From positions 71,835,414 through 71,899,413 of the forward strand of contig JALMGJ010000002.1 in the NCBI GenBank assembly GCA_023362775.1: 64,000 nt of DNA, in the 5' to 3' direction. Position numbers and translations under genes: made by a program. The stretch's first letter is position 1. Each line of letters starts with the position of its first letter. Positions 23,001 to 34,397 of this stretch are shown here, piece after piece. Source of the stretch: Charina bottae (Eukaryota > Chordata > Lepidosauria > Squamata > Charinaidae). The notes beneath the pieces were generated by a model. The model ran no database searches. It saw nothing but the letters and a program-made list of their open reading frames with translations, and was not told where the DNA came from.

Positions 23001-24479
23001 GTCTTGCTTCCATGTTCTCCTCATGCTTCCTCTGTGCTTTGTTTTCCCCAATAGGCAAGGAGGGGCCATGCTCATCCCACTTGATAGTAGCTACTTGGAG
23101 CACCTTGAGGTGGCAATTCTCTGGTAAAGCAGCCTGTTCTACCCAGGAATTCCTCATTCCAGTCCCCTGGAATTGCAGGATAGAAGAGACCCCAGAATGC
23201 GCTGTGGCTTTTCTAGATGACAGTGCTAGTGATTCTGTGGAGGCTTTGGCCTCACTGGGGGATGTGGAGATGGAAAGGGTCATTCACACCGGGCTCCCCA
23301 GCGTCCCCTCTAGGGTTATGAATCCTTTGAATGCTTCCTGGTTATCAGATCTGTGGGCAATGAAATGAGGCTGGCAATAGCCAAGCCTGAATGATACAAC
23401 TTAAGGAGCACGTTTGACTCTGAACTCATGGGAGGGCACACTGTCTGCCTTCTATTGGAAGCAAGAATGGTTTTTAAGCCCTTATTTCTCTCTTCTGTTG
23501 CTTCTTCAAGATGTTATCCAGAAGAATTGTTTGGCGAGAAGGAGACCTGGCTCAGGAATTGAATTCTCAGTTAATGTCTGGACCAATTTGTTAAGTGCTT
23601 TAAAGAGAAACTTGTTTATCATCCTATAACTTTGCATGCTGCAATTATGTCAGCATCAGAGATGCTGTCTGAAGCACTGCCAAAGTCAGAGTTCGGGGTA
23701 TCAGTTTTAGTTGCTGCAGCCTAAGGAAGCAGACAAGATGCTTGAATTAGTCCTTCTCACCACATGTAGGCTCCCATGACTAATAAGATTTAACTGGAGA
23801 TGTGTGTCTGTAGGGGCCGGGTGGGGGGGTGGGGAGAGGGAATGACGGTGCTTAATTGGTGCTATCCAGGGATATCACTTGCTAACATCGTCCTTTGGGG
23901 ACAAGGAGCTTGATAGAATGCCGGCTTTAGATATTCTTGGAGGAAAGAGATTTCTAAAGTTTAGACTCTAAATTGAAGAAAGGCATCCTTTCTGTTGTTA
24001 GAAATTGCACTTTTTTAAAAATGTAGCCTTGAAGGATCACAATGCAGGGGCTGGGGCTGGGTGGGTAGCTTTCATTTTTCTAGAACATAAGATAGGTACA
24101 TTAAGCCTACTAGAGCTTCATACACCTAATGTAGGGCTTATTTTATTAAAATAAGAGGAAAATCATACTCTCAAAAACTCTGATTTGCCACTGGGTGTCA
24201 TCTATATGATCTTAAGGGGACTCCAAGGGCTATGAAAACAGAGCTGAGTGCCCCAATCTAAATCCATTCCAGACTGATTCAGACTGGAGTTTGGGACCAA
24301 GACAGTTTTGGTCACATTGACGTGATCTACTCAAAGTAAGGGATTGGGGGGAGGGCAACTCTATTGTGTCTTACTGGATCAGCTCTCTAAGGTGAGAACT
24401 AGAAACACACAGTCATACTAATGCTGCTGTTAAGCAGGGTTGCTTCTAGAGGGAGATACACCTGAGAGCTGAGCCTGAT
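20020..24479. other. Long stretch without gene
   Basis: Contains poly-G runs (21047-21058 and near 21826 and 22307), a (CT)n tract near 21511-21545 and a GGCGGC run near 20740. Many short overlapping frames on both strands (for example 22951-23368) are antisense shadows without family motifs. No mobile element recognised. Confidence 0.4.
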
Positions 24480-25945
24480 GGAAGTGGGATAAATGTTGCA
24501 CAAACAAACAATCACTGTGAAATTTTTATTCCGCCCTAGAAACAGTGAGCTATGGCTTCTGTAGGTTTCTATCTTGCCCCCTATGCTATTTAACGTTTAG
24601 ATGAATTCACTGAGTGAGATTGTCAGGGGTTTGGAGTTGGGTGCCTTCGGTATGCTGATGATACCCACCCCTATTTCTCTCTGTTATTAGGATCAGGTAA
24701 GGCTCTGTGAATCATTAGCCCCTGTTTGGAAACTGAATTCCGATGGTTAGTCTCTGTGGACTAGCAGTTCCCAGATTGGCACTTGAACAAACAACCTGCT
24801 TTGAGTAGAGTTATGTTTTCCCTGAGGAAAGCAAGTGTAACCTAGTTTGGGAATGTTCCTAGTTTTTCCTTTCTCTCTAGAGGCCAAGGCAACCTTGATA
24901 GCTCAGAGTGTGTTTACCTGCTTTGGCTGCCCTACCAATTATGATTATTGCTGGGCACTGATATCAAGCAGTTCCTATTGTTGTTGTTGTTCATTCGTTT
25001 AGTCGTGTCTGACTCTTCGTGACCTCATGGACCATAGCACGCCAGGCCTTCCTGTCCTCCACTGTCTCTCAGAGTTTACTCAAATTCATGTTCATTACAT
25101 CGGTGATGCTATCTAACCATCTCATCCTCTGCTGTCCCCTTCTCCTTTTGCCTTCAGTCTTTCCCAGCATCAGGGTCTTTTCCAGTGAGTCCTCTCTTCG
25201 CATTAGGTGGCCAAAGTATTTGAGCTTCAGCTTCAGTATATGTCCTTCCAATGAGCAGTCAGGGTTGATTTCCTTTAGGATTGACTGATTTGACCTCCTT
25301 GCAGTCCAAGGGACTCTCAAGAGTCTTCTCCAGCACCACAGCTCGAAAGCATCAATTCTTCGGCGCTCAGCCTTCCTTATGGTCCAACTCTCACAGCCAT
25401 ACATTACTACTGGGGAAACCATAGCTTTAACTATACGGACCTTTGTCGGCAAGGTGATGAACCGCTAGACTGCTATCAAAAATAGCAACTTGAAACTCTG
25501 CTGATTTTACAAGAATATCAGAAGCTTTCCATACACTTCCAGTTCAGCATTCAGAGATGTTAGTGGTGATGTTTAAAGCCCTAACTAGTTTGAGATGTTG
25601 AAAACCGCAGGAAGATTTCTCCCGCCAAGCAACTGCCTAGGGATTAAGATATTCCAGTAGCTCTTCCACAGCTTCTCCCCATTGGGAGTGGTGCCTTAAC
25701 TGGAAATATAAAACAGAACAACTTCTAGAATTGTGTGTCCCGTTAGAAGAATGCCCTCCCTGCAAGGATCACATCAGTTTGAATGTGGTGGCATGTTAAA
25801 GGCCTAGCAAATAGCCTTTTCCTGTGGTCTTTATTGATTATAATCTAGTTGTGTTTTAGCTGCCATTATATTATGGGGCCTATAGTTATTTGCTGTTATT
25901 TGCCTTTACTGAGATTTCTGAATATAAGGCAGATTTTATTTAATA
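24480..25945 (+). pseudogene. CR1/L2-clade LINE with YADD motif, split by BovB
   Basis: '...PMLFNV-MNSLSEIVRGLELG' followed after a frameshift by RYADDTHPYFSL (about 24650-24685) is the catalytic core of an L2/CR1-type RT. After the BovB insert the sense continues with FQFSIQRC...VVMFKALTSL (about 25540) and an AT-rich 3' part to about 25945. Several stops; old. The BovB on the opposite strand is younger. Confidence 0.6.
24979..25459 (-). pseudogene. BovB LINE 3' fragment, INPDCSLEG subfamily
   Basis: The minus strand reads MPTKVRIVKAMVSPVVMYGC, RIDAFELWCWRRLLRVPW, INPDCSLEGH, KLKYFGHLMRREDSLEKTLM and RRGQQRMRWLDSITDVMNMN without a break for 127 codons. The 3' end is at 24979 with an ACA-rich run. 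It is 5'-truncated at the same KSRDITLPTK segment as the 13.6-kb copy. Confidence 0.9.
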
Positions 25946-27562
25946 CATAACAATAATTGCATCAAAGTGGCCACTCTCTGGGGTTTTACTCATCTTTCGT
26001 AACAGTAATGTCAAGGGCTTGACAAATTGGTCAGACAGATATAATTTCAAGTCCCTCCAAGCTTCCCTGGCAAGTGTACAACTTGCAAGTTGACTTGAAA
26101 TAAGTTCTGCTGCATTTGATGGGATTTACTCCCTGGTAGGTATAGGTCAGATTGTGGCCTGAGCCCCCCCTTTCAGCCAAGGGCTCCCTCCCATGCATGG
26201 ATATGGTACAGGAGAGCAGCCACAAATCACTTTGCTGTCTAAAACCATCAAGTTGGTGGAGAAAGAGATTAATAAGTATTATGACCTGCAAGAAAGAGCC
26301 TGGCATTCTTGAGCTGAGCAGCATAGCTAAGTCTTCCTTTGATTTATTTCTTTGAAAAATGGGAAAGGTGGTAGCTGGACTTACTTCAGGTCATACCAAA
26401 AGTTAATTGGAGAGCAAAGTTCTCATTTGGATTTCCACCGACTCGCTGTTTTGGAACGTCATGTCTAAAGGTTGCTTCCATTTTGCTGAACAGAGATCTT
26501 TAACATATAACCGTATAAGGCCCAGAACTAGCAACAGTGCTTTCACTCATTGTTTCCTTTATCTTCTTTTTATGCTCCCCTTTATGGTGCCAACTGACTC
26601 CGGTTACAACCTTTGGTACTAGCCTTCCATCAAAAGGGAACAAAATCTTTCACATTTTTGGCTGGGAGTTAGAGAACGAAAGCTTGTTTGGAGAAATCAA
26701 GAAAAAAGAAATGGAAAGGTCACCATGGTGGTTTTTTCTATGAGGAATTATTGGGGCATTTTTTCCCTTCCCCCAGATGTTCAAATTCTGCATATTTTCT
26801 GTAGGCTCGAAGAAGCAAAAGCAAAAAAAATCTCCCAAATCATTGCTCCATCCATTTGATTTTAAACATTGTTGATCTGTTTGCCTTGTGGAAAAACCAC
26901 AGCTTGAATAGTACCACATTTTCTAGAGTAAAGGCCCTGCCTTGGGATACAGGGACAATTTATTAAGGGAAATATATTTAATTAATTTGTGCACAAGTTC
27001 GTATTTTTCTTTAATTCTTCTCCCCAGGCTCTTGACCCATAGTAATGAAATCTGAGAATCCTTTTCAGAAAATGACTTTCTCAGCATTTTTGTTCCTTTT
27101 AAAGTTAAGTGTATCACATAATGACCATGAAATGTTACCCTTTATTAGGAACACACTTTTCACTGAGAGTCTTCAAATAGACTTTATTACCAAAAGCTCA
27201 GCATTAAGCTGCCATCTGCTTGCTTTGCCAAATTGGATGGGGCTGGTTCGTATGTCCTAAATCCAGTCAGAAGATTTTGCTTAACTCCGTGGATACCAAT
27301 CTTGAAAAGTAATCTGGAATACAGTTTGATTTAGGACGCTGACCTGCTGGATTATAAAACACCTGTAACTTTCTCCAGTTTAGCAACAGCTAAAGATGCC
27401 TAGAATAATTAGGAATTCAATTAGCAGCCAGCTGGAGGGCAAGGAATGTGTTATGGGGAGGGGGGTAAATTAAGGCAGAGAGAGGCAACTTGGTGCCCTC
27501 TGGAAGTTCTGAGTTACCTCCCCCATCAGCCCATGGTCCAGAATTGTAGACTATTGGGAGGG
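25946..27562. other. Stretch without gene
   Basis: AT-rich DNA. The section 26900-27420 (TTAATTAA-type words, few repeats) is a candidate conserved non-coding block. No coding motif seen. Confidence 0.4.
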
Positions 27563-27570
27563 CCTATATA

Positions 27571-27899
27571 AAGGTAAAGGTTCCCCCCGCACATTTGTGC
27601 AGTCGTGTCCGACTCTAGGGGCTGGTGCTCATCTCCATTTGTTAGCTGAAGAGCCAGCGTTGTCCGAAGATGCTTCCACGGTCATGTGGCCGGCATGACA
27701 CACGCGGAATGCTGTTACCTACCCACCGAAGTGGTACCTATTAATCTACTTGCATTTGCGTGCTTTCGAATTGCTAGGTTGGCAAGAGCTGGGGCTAGTG
27801 TGGGAGCTCACTCCGTCACGCGGCACTCGGGTTTTGAACCACTGAATTTGCAACCCTCTGGCCGACAAGCCTGTTGTCTTACCCGCTGAGCCACCACAC

Positions 27900-27900
<1 letters not shown>
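27571..27900 (-). mobile_element. Sauria-type SINE with BovB-like 3' end
   Basis: Read on the minus strand: a tRNA-like head 'gggtgtggtggctcagcggg', middle words shared with the 7.2-kb SINE ('actagccccagctct', 'aataggtaccac'), then 'catgccggccacatgaccgt' and the end 'agagtcggacacgactgcac...aacctttacctt'. That tail matches the BovB 3' end seen on the minus strand at 13.65 kb ('gagtcggacacgact'). This is the known Sauria SINE structure. Target duplication 'cctatata' at 27563-27570 and 27901-27908. Confidence 0.88.

Positions 27901-27902
<2 letters not shown>

Positions 27903-27951
<49 letters not shown>
27903..27951. repeat. (TA)n microsatellite grown at a SINE target duplication
   Basis: About 24 TA units. 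They begin inside the right-hand copy of the SINE target duplication 'cctatata'. Confidence 0.9.
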
Positions 27952-27955
<4 letters not shown>

Positions 27956-29394
27956 GATTTGCAAAACATGTTGTTCTTGTACAGTCCAGACTGTCATCTC
28001 AGATAAATGGATATTTCTCAACAGTATAAAATTATAAAGATGGCCTCTTTTTGAAAGAATAGGATAAGAAGGTTTTTTTGAATTCTATGTTGAATTCTAT
28101 GGAGACCTACTTCATGAACTTACTGTTGGAAACAGCAGTTACTAGCAGAAATTAAGTTTGCCACATACAGTAGAGAGCCTTATTTACAAATGGTTGCTCC
28201 TTTGGAGAGCCAAATGTGGAAGAGTTTTAGAAGGCAGATTGTTGTAGTGAGTAGAATTGGACATGGACCAGGATAGCTAGATTCTCAGCCCCACCAAAGA
28301 GATTCCCTGTACAGCGCAGCCACGAACTCTCAAACTCTACTAACTCACCATACTATTGATTTTAAGGCTAAGAAGGAATAACCTGCCTATGCATGAGCTC
28401 ATTTGCTCTTTGGAACAAAAGCAACATATACTTTACTACCGTTAATTTTCAGGGGCTTAAAATGTGAATTCTACAGGCTCCATTTTTTATCTGTGGAAAT
28501 TCAGATGAAGTACATTTGCTCAGTTCCACTTCAAGGCAGCAGGTCTCTCAGATGTTTTGCTCAAACTGAGATCTTTCCTCCTTTCCAATACTTTACATCT
28601 TCAGTTTCTGTCAAAGGGCTGCAGCTATGTGGGAGAATTACAACACTCTTTTAGAAGCTAACCTTCAGTTTTGAGCTGGCACTTAATGCGATGTGGGTCA
28701 TGTTTTCCCTGTTAGATCACAGCTGGGCATGCAAACCATTGGTGTACTTTTTGAAGACAGACCACAGGCTCGTTGGCTGCATGTGCTTCTTGTTCAGCTG
28801 CTGTTCTCATTGCCCTAACTCTGCAATGGCGGTCTGTATTTTCCCTTGTTTTGCTCTTGCTCCATGGTTTAGGCCTCCGTGGTAGGCTCTCCGTGCCAAC
28901 CCGCTCAGTCTCTCCCTACTGGGTTTGCAACTGCCACTCCTTGACCCCTTTCGTTATTAAACTGGCCCCCAGTTGTTATCAGGAAGATTCAGGAAGGTGG
29001 GTGAAAAAGGAAACATCATCTTATCTGGAAATAGAAAATATGATAAGGGCCCCCTATCTTGAAACTGCAGGGTCCCTCGTGGTGGGGCTGCAGCAGTTCC
29101 TTTGAGCATAATCACTGACACCATCTCTGCTAAGTCACCTTTCACACAGCTCAAGCCTTTGATACAAAGGCCTCCAGCAAAATTAGAGCAGGATTGTATG
29201 AGACCCCACAGCCAAAGTATTAAAGAGGTGGCTGATCAGAATTATAGGGGAGCACCCAGCTATAATTGCTATAATGAAGGCAGGAGGTTGGAGAGACAGT
29301 GTAGAGGTGGAGGGGGCCGGCCTGTCTGTGCCTGGCCTGTGACTTGATGTGCACAGCAAGATAAATAATGAGGGGGAATGTAACGTTTTTTGAT
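27952..29394. other. Stretch without gene
   Basis: No coding motif or mobile element recognised. Short frames near 28691-29105 overlap antisense frames and lack family signatures. Confidence 0.4.
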
Positions 29395-29640
29395 CTAGGA
29401 GCCTGGGATACCTTTCAGTAGGTGGCAGCACCTGGCTGGATTCAGAAGCTAAGCATGGCTCAGGGTCTGATTAGGACTTGGATGGGAGAACTCCATGGAA
29501 TACTAGCTGAAGCCCAATTGGGGAACTAAAAAATCTGAAAAGCCTTCCTGGAAGAAGGCCATGGCAAATCTCTTCGGTACTGCTGGCGGTCCATGTCAGC
29601 ACCACGAGCTGAGTTGGACTTCGCTTCACCCCGTTTCAGC
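29395..29640 (+). mobile_element. 5S-rRNA-derived SINE
   Basis: 'cagaagctaagcatggctca', 'ttaggacttggatgggagaa' and 'tggaatac' follow the order of the internal promoter and 3' half of vertebrate 5S rRNA (AAGCTAAGCA ... TACTTGGATGGGAGAC ... GGAATACC). The part after it ('aagaaggccatggcaaatct', 'ggcggtccatgtcagcacca') is SINE body. Too divergent and fused to be a 5S gene. Confidence 0.75.
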
Positions 29641-29959
29641 TCTAAGAGCTCAAGGCAGTGGTGTTTCAACAGAGTTTTGCTCAGGGTGGATAGATGCTGA
29701 CTCACTGGTTTTGTAGTCCCCTGGTTAGCCCCTATTAGTGTTCCAAACTAATTAACATAAATATCAGCTCGTTTTCTTCCCTTGCTAGTTTTAAAATGTC
29801 ACAGCTTGGCAAACATGTTCACAAAAACACAAAACCCAGACTAATAAAGCAGATACATTTCTAGGTAGGCCAGACCAGGAAATCAATACCACAGGAAGGC
29901 TAAAACTACTTTTGTTGAGATTGGCTAGAATAACAGAATCTTGGAATCTGATTGGTCAA
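29641..29959. other. Short stretch, nothing recognised
   Basis: Between the 5S-derived SINE and an L2-like tail. No motif identified. Confidence 0.35.
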
Positions 29960-30157
29960 CAGTTCCTCTTGGGGATGGCTGGTCCCATGAAGCTCCCCAG
30001 TATTACCATCTTTTAAACATCTTTTATGCTTGGATTTTATATTATTTATTAATATTGTAAATTTTTGTTTATGTTTTTACTGTTTTATTGTGAACCGCCT
30101 AGGGTCCCCCGATGGGGGAGATAGGCAGTAATACAAATTCAAATAAATAAAAATAAA
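29960..30157 (+). mobile_element. CR1/L2-clade LINE 3' UTR and tail
   Basis: 'ggggatggctggtcccatga', AT-rich middle, then 'gtgaaccgcctagggtcccc' and an AAATAAATAAA-type tail. Same layout as the end of the next element. Confidence 0.7.
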
Positions 30158-30750
30158 TTACACGAGCTGCATTGGGTGCCAGTTTGCTTCCTGGTCCAAT
30201 TCAAGGTGTTGGTTATCACCTTTAAAGCCCTACGTGGCATGGGGCCAGGTTACCTGAGGGACCGCCTCGTCCCCAATACATCTACCCGTCCCATCCATTC
30301 GTGCAGAGAGGGCATGCTGCGGACCCCATCTGCAAGAGAATTCCATCTGGCGGGGTCCAGGAGGCGAGCCTTCTCTGCAGTAGCCCCCACCCTCTGGAAC
30401 ATCTTGCCCCCAGAGGCGAGGTTAGCCCCATTGCTTCTGACCTTCCAGAGGAACCTGAAAATTTGGTTCTGCTGCCTCGCTTGGGGCCAGGAAAGAAATA
30501 GTTATTCTTGGGGATGGCTAGTACCTTAGAGGGCTCCTCACCCATATGGACTAAATTAGATCATTTTACTATCCTTGCCTCTTGGATTTCAATCTTATTT
30601 ATAATTATTAATAGTCGTATTTTATACATGTTAGATATATTTTATGTCTTTTGTTTTAATGAATCATTTTACTGTAAACCGCCCAGAGTCCCTCCAGAGG
30701 GGGGAGGTGGGCGGTGATAGAGATTTGATCAATAAATAAATAAATGATGG
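30158..30750 (+). pseudogene. CR1/L2-clade LINE 3' end with RT C-terminus
   Basis: The frame from about 30166 to 30500 reads ELHWVPVCFLVQFKVLVITF, KALRGMGPGYLRDRLVPN, REGMLRTPSAREF, RRRAFSAVAPTLWNILPPEA. This is the conserved C-terminal end of CR1/L2-clade RTs. A 3' UTR follows, then 'gtaaaccgcccagagtccct' and an (AATA)n tail. The open frame of about 117 codons makes this one of the best preserved LINE ends here. Its tail matches that of the SINEs at 7.2, 17.9, 45.2 and 54.3 kb. Confidence 0.85.
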
Positions 30751-30779
30751 AGGAAGTCTGCATGCATGAATGCATGAAC

Positions 30780-31570
30780 ACTTGCTGCTGCTGTCCAGTC
30801 AAGAGCAGATGTAGCAGCTGCTGAAAAATGTGCCAAGCTAGAAGGAAAGTGGTGCTAGGATCAAAAGCAATTGAGATGAAAGCACAGCAAGCCTCACTGA
30901 AAGAAGAGGAACCGGCTGCTCAGGCTGTAGTGAGAGCCAAGATGCTTGTGAATGCTGTAAGTCCAGAACAAGAGCTTCCTCTCAAAGAGTTGGGCAACAT
31001 GAGCCATACTTGGAGGGTAGCAGAGTATGTCTTACTGCACCATAATTATATGCCTTCTGTTGCTCTTAATGGGAATGCCCCTCGAGGCAGAGACTTGCCA
31101 GCGCATACCAGACTTTCAGCAAATGAGTTTGGCAATGTGCTCTGACACCAACCCACAAACAACTTCTGAACTGTATCCAGCATCTCCTAGACCATACCAA
31201 AGGCCTCATCTCAAGCAGAGTATACAAAAGAGCACTTGATCTGGCTGTGCCACTAGGTAGGAAGATGCTTGTAATGTTTGTATTCATGAAGTTCAGTGAT
31301 CACCCTGGGAAGACTACAGAAGTTGGAGGGATGGCTTCTATGCAGCAATCAAAGGCGTGAACCTTCCCCCCTGGACGGAGCTCAACCTCCTTATCAAATG
31401 GCTGGGGTGCAATCCATCATTCAGCAAAAAGGACCAAGGCATCATTTGGTGATGATCCAGATAATCCAGTGAAGTCAGTCTGCAGTAAATTGGAGACTTC
31501 TTATGGCACATCTAAGCAAGCAGAGATCACTCTAAGAATGTAATGGGCTGCCAGAATCACCTTGGGAGAC
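30780..31570 (+). pseudogene. Decayed BEL/Pao-like gag
   Basis: A charged, alanine-rich coiled-coil-like segment (VVLGSKAIEMKAQQASLKEE, AAQAVVRAKMLVNA; about 30845-30960) comes first. After frame changes, 31318-31450 reads RSWRDGFYAAIKGVNLPPW, ELNLLIKWLGCNPSFSKKDQ and 31466-31540 reads VCSKLETSYGTSKQAEITLR. This order (coiled coil, 'F.DHP..Y..W...F..A..', 'LL.KWLG', 'W..L...YG') resembles the gag of vertebrate BEL/Pao-type retroelements. I see no zinc knuckle, pol or LTR. The family call is from memory of the motif pattern only. Confidence 0.45.
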
Positions 31571-31934
31571 AGGAAGAGGAGCTGCAGCCTACATAACGGT
31601 CTGATATTAGTACTCATGGTTTTGGTTTCCTGTCTGGACTACATCAAAGGGCTGACAAATAAAGAGACTGAAGAATTTTCAGAAAAGAGCAGACAAATAA
31701 AAAGGTTCTGAAATTAGGCTGGGAATCGCACCTTATTTGATTGAGGGCTGCTTGTGTCTTATGATTGCTCATCAGTTCCTACATTACCATTTTGGTAGCT
31801 TTTCATTCCTTTCCTCAGTTGGCAAACCTTACCTTCTATCATCTTGGTTTTTCTCTGACTCAACTCTAGGAGTAAGAAAACAGCAGTGCTAAATTGTTAT
31901 GATCTTTTGTGGTACATTTTCTCCTGGGTGTGGG
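31571..31934. other. Short stretch, nothing firm
   Basis: Could be further decayed sequence of the gag-like element. No motif identified. Confidence 0.3.
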
Positions 31935-32100
31935 CAGGGCTGGCTTTAGGTTAAGCCTGGGTAGGCACTGGCCCAGGGCACCAAAGCTTAAAGGGCACCA
32001 TCCTTTAAGCCATCCTTCCTTTTGAATCATTCTAAAAATGCAAATCTTTGTATTGGTGGGAGGTGGCACCACCAGTCAATGTGGCCTTGAGCCCGCACTG
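31935..32100. mobile_element. Small hAT-like MITE
   Basis: Left end 'cagggctggctttagg', right end the inverse of 'cagtgcgggctcaagg' (imperfect inverted repeats). The flanks 'ggtgtggg' and 'ggcatggg' agree at six of eight positions, fitting an old 8-bp hAT duplication. Confidence 0.5.
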
Positions 32101-34079
32101 GGCATGGGTGTGATTAAAAAAAGAAAGCTTTGAACCTAAAATGTTTGAGATATTTTCACCCACTTCATTGGAGTGCAAGGTGTAAATGTACTCTAAGCAC
32201 ACATCCTTGAAAAATTATGGTGATTCCCATCTTGACACATCTGTGGGAATTAGCACAGGAATAGTTCATTTATGTATATGAAGTGCTTATACACAGCATT
32301 TCTGCCTAGAATGGCTTACCAACTGAGGAAAAAAGACACACAATGAAAAAGACACACCAACAATGAAAAATGAAAAAGCTCACAATGAAAAAGACACACC
32401 AACAAAAGGAAGAGGCATTGCTTCTGGCTAAGGCAGGAGAAGAAAAACAAGAATATGCAACCACCAATCTTTTACGTTCTCGGTCTCTTTCATCGTTCAG
32501 TGGTGGGTCAAAGCCTTGACCAGCAACTTGGAACAGCTAATGATGGTCCTTCTTTCCTTCAGCTGCAATAGTTGAGAAATGTCCTACGGTGGTATCTGGG
32601 AACCAGACCCCTAGAAGTAAAACTTCACTTGAAGCTACTTGGTGTGTTGCATCATGAAGAGTGAAATGCAAATGCAGTGCAAAGTTCACTGACTTAGGAA
32701 AGCTTCTGGCTTGGAAGAGCAATAGAAATAAAAACAGATTTTTGAAATGGGATGTTAAGAGCCATCCCAGAATGGAATCCTTTTCATGTCGGGAAGTGTA
32801 TGGAACGGAGATTTGTGTCCTCCTCCCCTCCAATAACACACCTTTTGTTGTTATTGCAGGGTGGTTGCTCATACTGTCCCCTCTCTGTGTGCTTCCTTCT
32901 GAGCCTTCGCTTAAATTATATTTTTATCAAAAAAAAAAAAAAAAAGCCCAGAAATTGGATAGGAGGGATGAGGAGATGGGCAGCTACCAGGAGGGCTAAT
33001 AAAGAACTGCCTGGCACTTCCCTGGCAGGAGCTTTCTTGGGCTGCTGCTTTGGGTGATAAAAAGCCACCGCTGACTGGGCTGCTTGATTATATCTGAGAT
33101 GTTCCTGGAGGCAAATCAGTGGTGGGGCTGAAGCTGCACATACAGTAATCAGCAAGACGTGATCTTGCCATAGCCCTTCCAGAGCTCTGCTGAGTGTCTT
33201 GCGCTGTGAGAGGCGTTTAGGAGCATTCTGGGTTTCACTTACTGAAAGCTAGTCTAGATTGTAACTGCTCGTGTTTGAAGCCTCAGTACGGATTAACCAT
33301 TCTGATTAGTCAGTGCTTTTGAGGCAATGTTCTGAACAAACTGGTCTTGCCCTAGAATGACGATATGGGAGAACAATTCCTGTTCTAGACTAAGTAGATC
33401 ATGGTAACCATCAGCAGTGTGTGGTAATGTTGTGACACGTACTGGAAAAATCCCAGCAGCAAGTCCAAGAAAACAGAAAGAAACTGCGCAGAGTTGTCAA
33501 TGATGATAGTGAAGAAATTAAAGATGATTTTAAAAATAAACCATTCCTGCTAGCAAATAACAGCATTTAAATCAAAAATATGCCAACCCAGTCTGCAGAA
33601 ATGGTGTCCACCCTTCTGTCAGATGACTCTTGAAAATGTGAAGTGTGCCCTGCAGCAAAATGTTACAGAACATCGTCTTCTGTGAACAAGGTCCTGGTGG
33701 GACATCCAGCCATGTCCTGGGCCAGGATACTATACCATGTAAGAAGCTCAAGCGGAATATTCTAAAGTTTCACCAAGAGTTCTATTTTCCTTTTCCACCT
33801 GATTAAAATAAAAACAAACAAAAAAACCCTTTCTGCAGCTACTGAAAGACTTTAAGTTTTCTGGGTTCTTTTAATTCCTAAGATGTTTCTACAATTTTTT
33901 TAGCGTACTAGTGATCACTTTTGCTGCAGTCTTTGGAAATAATAATAATAATAATAATAATAACAACAATATCCCACCTTTCTCTTGTGGATGTTGATAC
34001 CTTCTCCTTATTCTCAATGGCCCTGTTGTAGCTCTTTTTACTTTGTTAACATTTGCCACTGAGTGGACTAGCCATATGG
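32101..34079. other. Stretch without gene; simple repeats
   Basis: Contains a small tandem of 'caatgaaaaagacacacc' (about 32336-32405), a poly-A run at 32929-32945 and an (AAT)n tract at 33937-33963. No coding motif. Confidence 0.4.
33937..33963. repeat. (AAT)n microsatellite
   Basis: Nine AAT units. Confidence 0.9.
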
Positions 34080-34081
34080 TA

Positions 34082-34397
34082 CAGGTAGTCCATGCTTAAC
34101 GACAGTAATTAGGACCAGAATTTCCATCGCTAAGTGATACAGTCATAATGTGTGATGTCATGTGACTGCACTGCTTAGTGATGGCAGTTCTGGCAGTCCA
34201 CGGTTACCATCGTTAAGCGAGGACCGTGTGGGTTGTTAAGCGAGGACCTCATGTGATCGCGACTTCTGACTTCCTGCCGGCTTCCCCATTAACTTTGCTT
34301 GTGGGAAGCTGGCAGGGAAGCTTGCAAATTGTGATCACATGACCATGAGACGCTGTGATGGCTGCAGCATAAGTGGTCGTTAAACGAGAACCACCTG
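34082..34397. mobile_element. Tigger/pogo-like MITE
   Basis: Ends 'caggtagtccatgcttaacg' and, inverted on the right, 'caggtggttctcgtttaacg'. The left flank is TA and the right flank TG, as expected of a TA target with one mutation. Inner words such as 'ttgttaagcgaggacc' repeat the 'start of line' motif of this well-known family. No transposase. Confidence 0.75.

Noticed and set aside
29430..29515. 5S rRNA gene
   Set aside because: Too diverged, incomplete and fused to SINE sequence.
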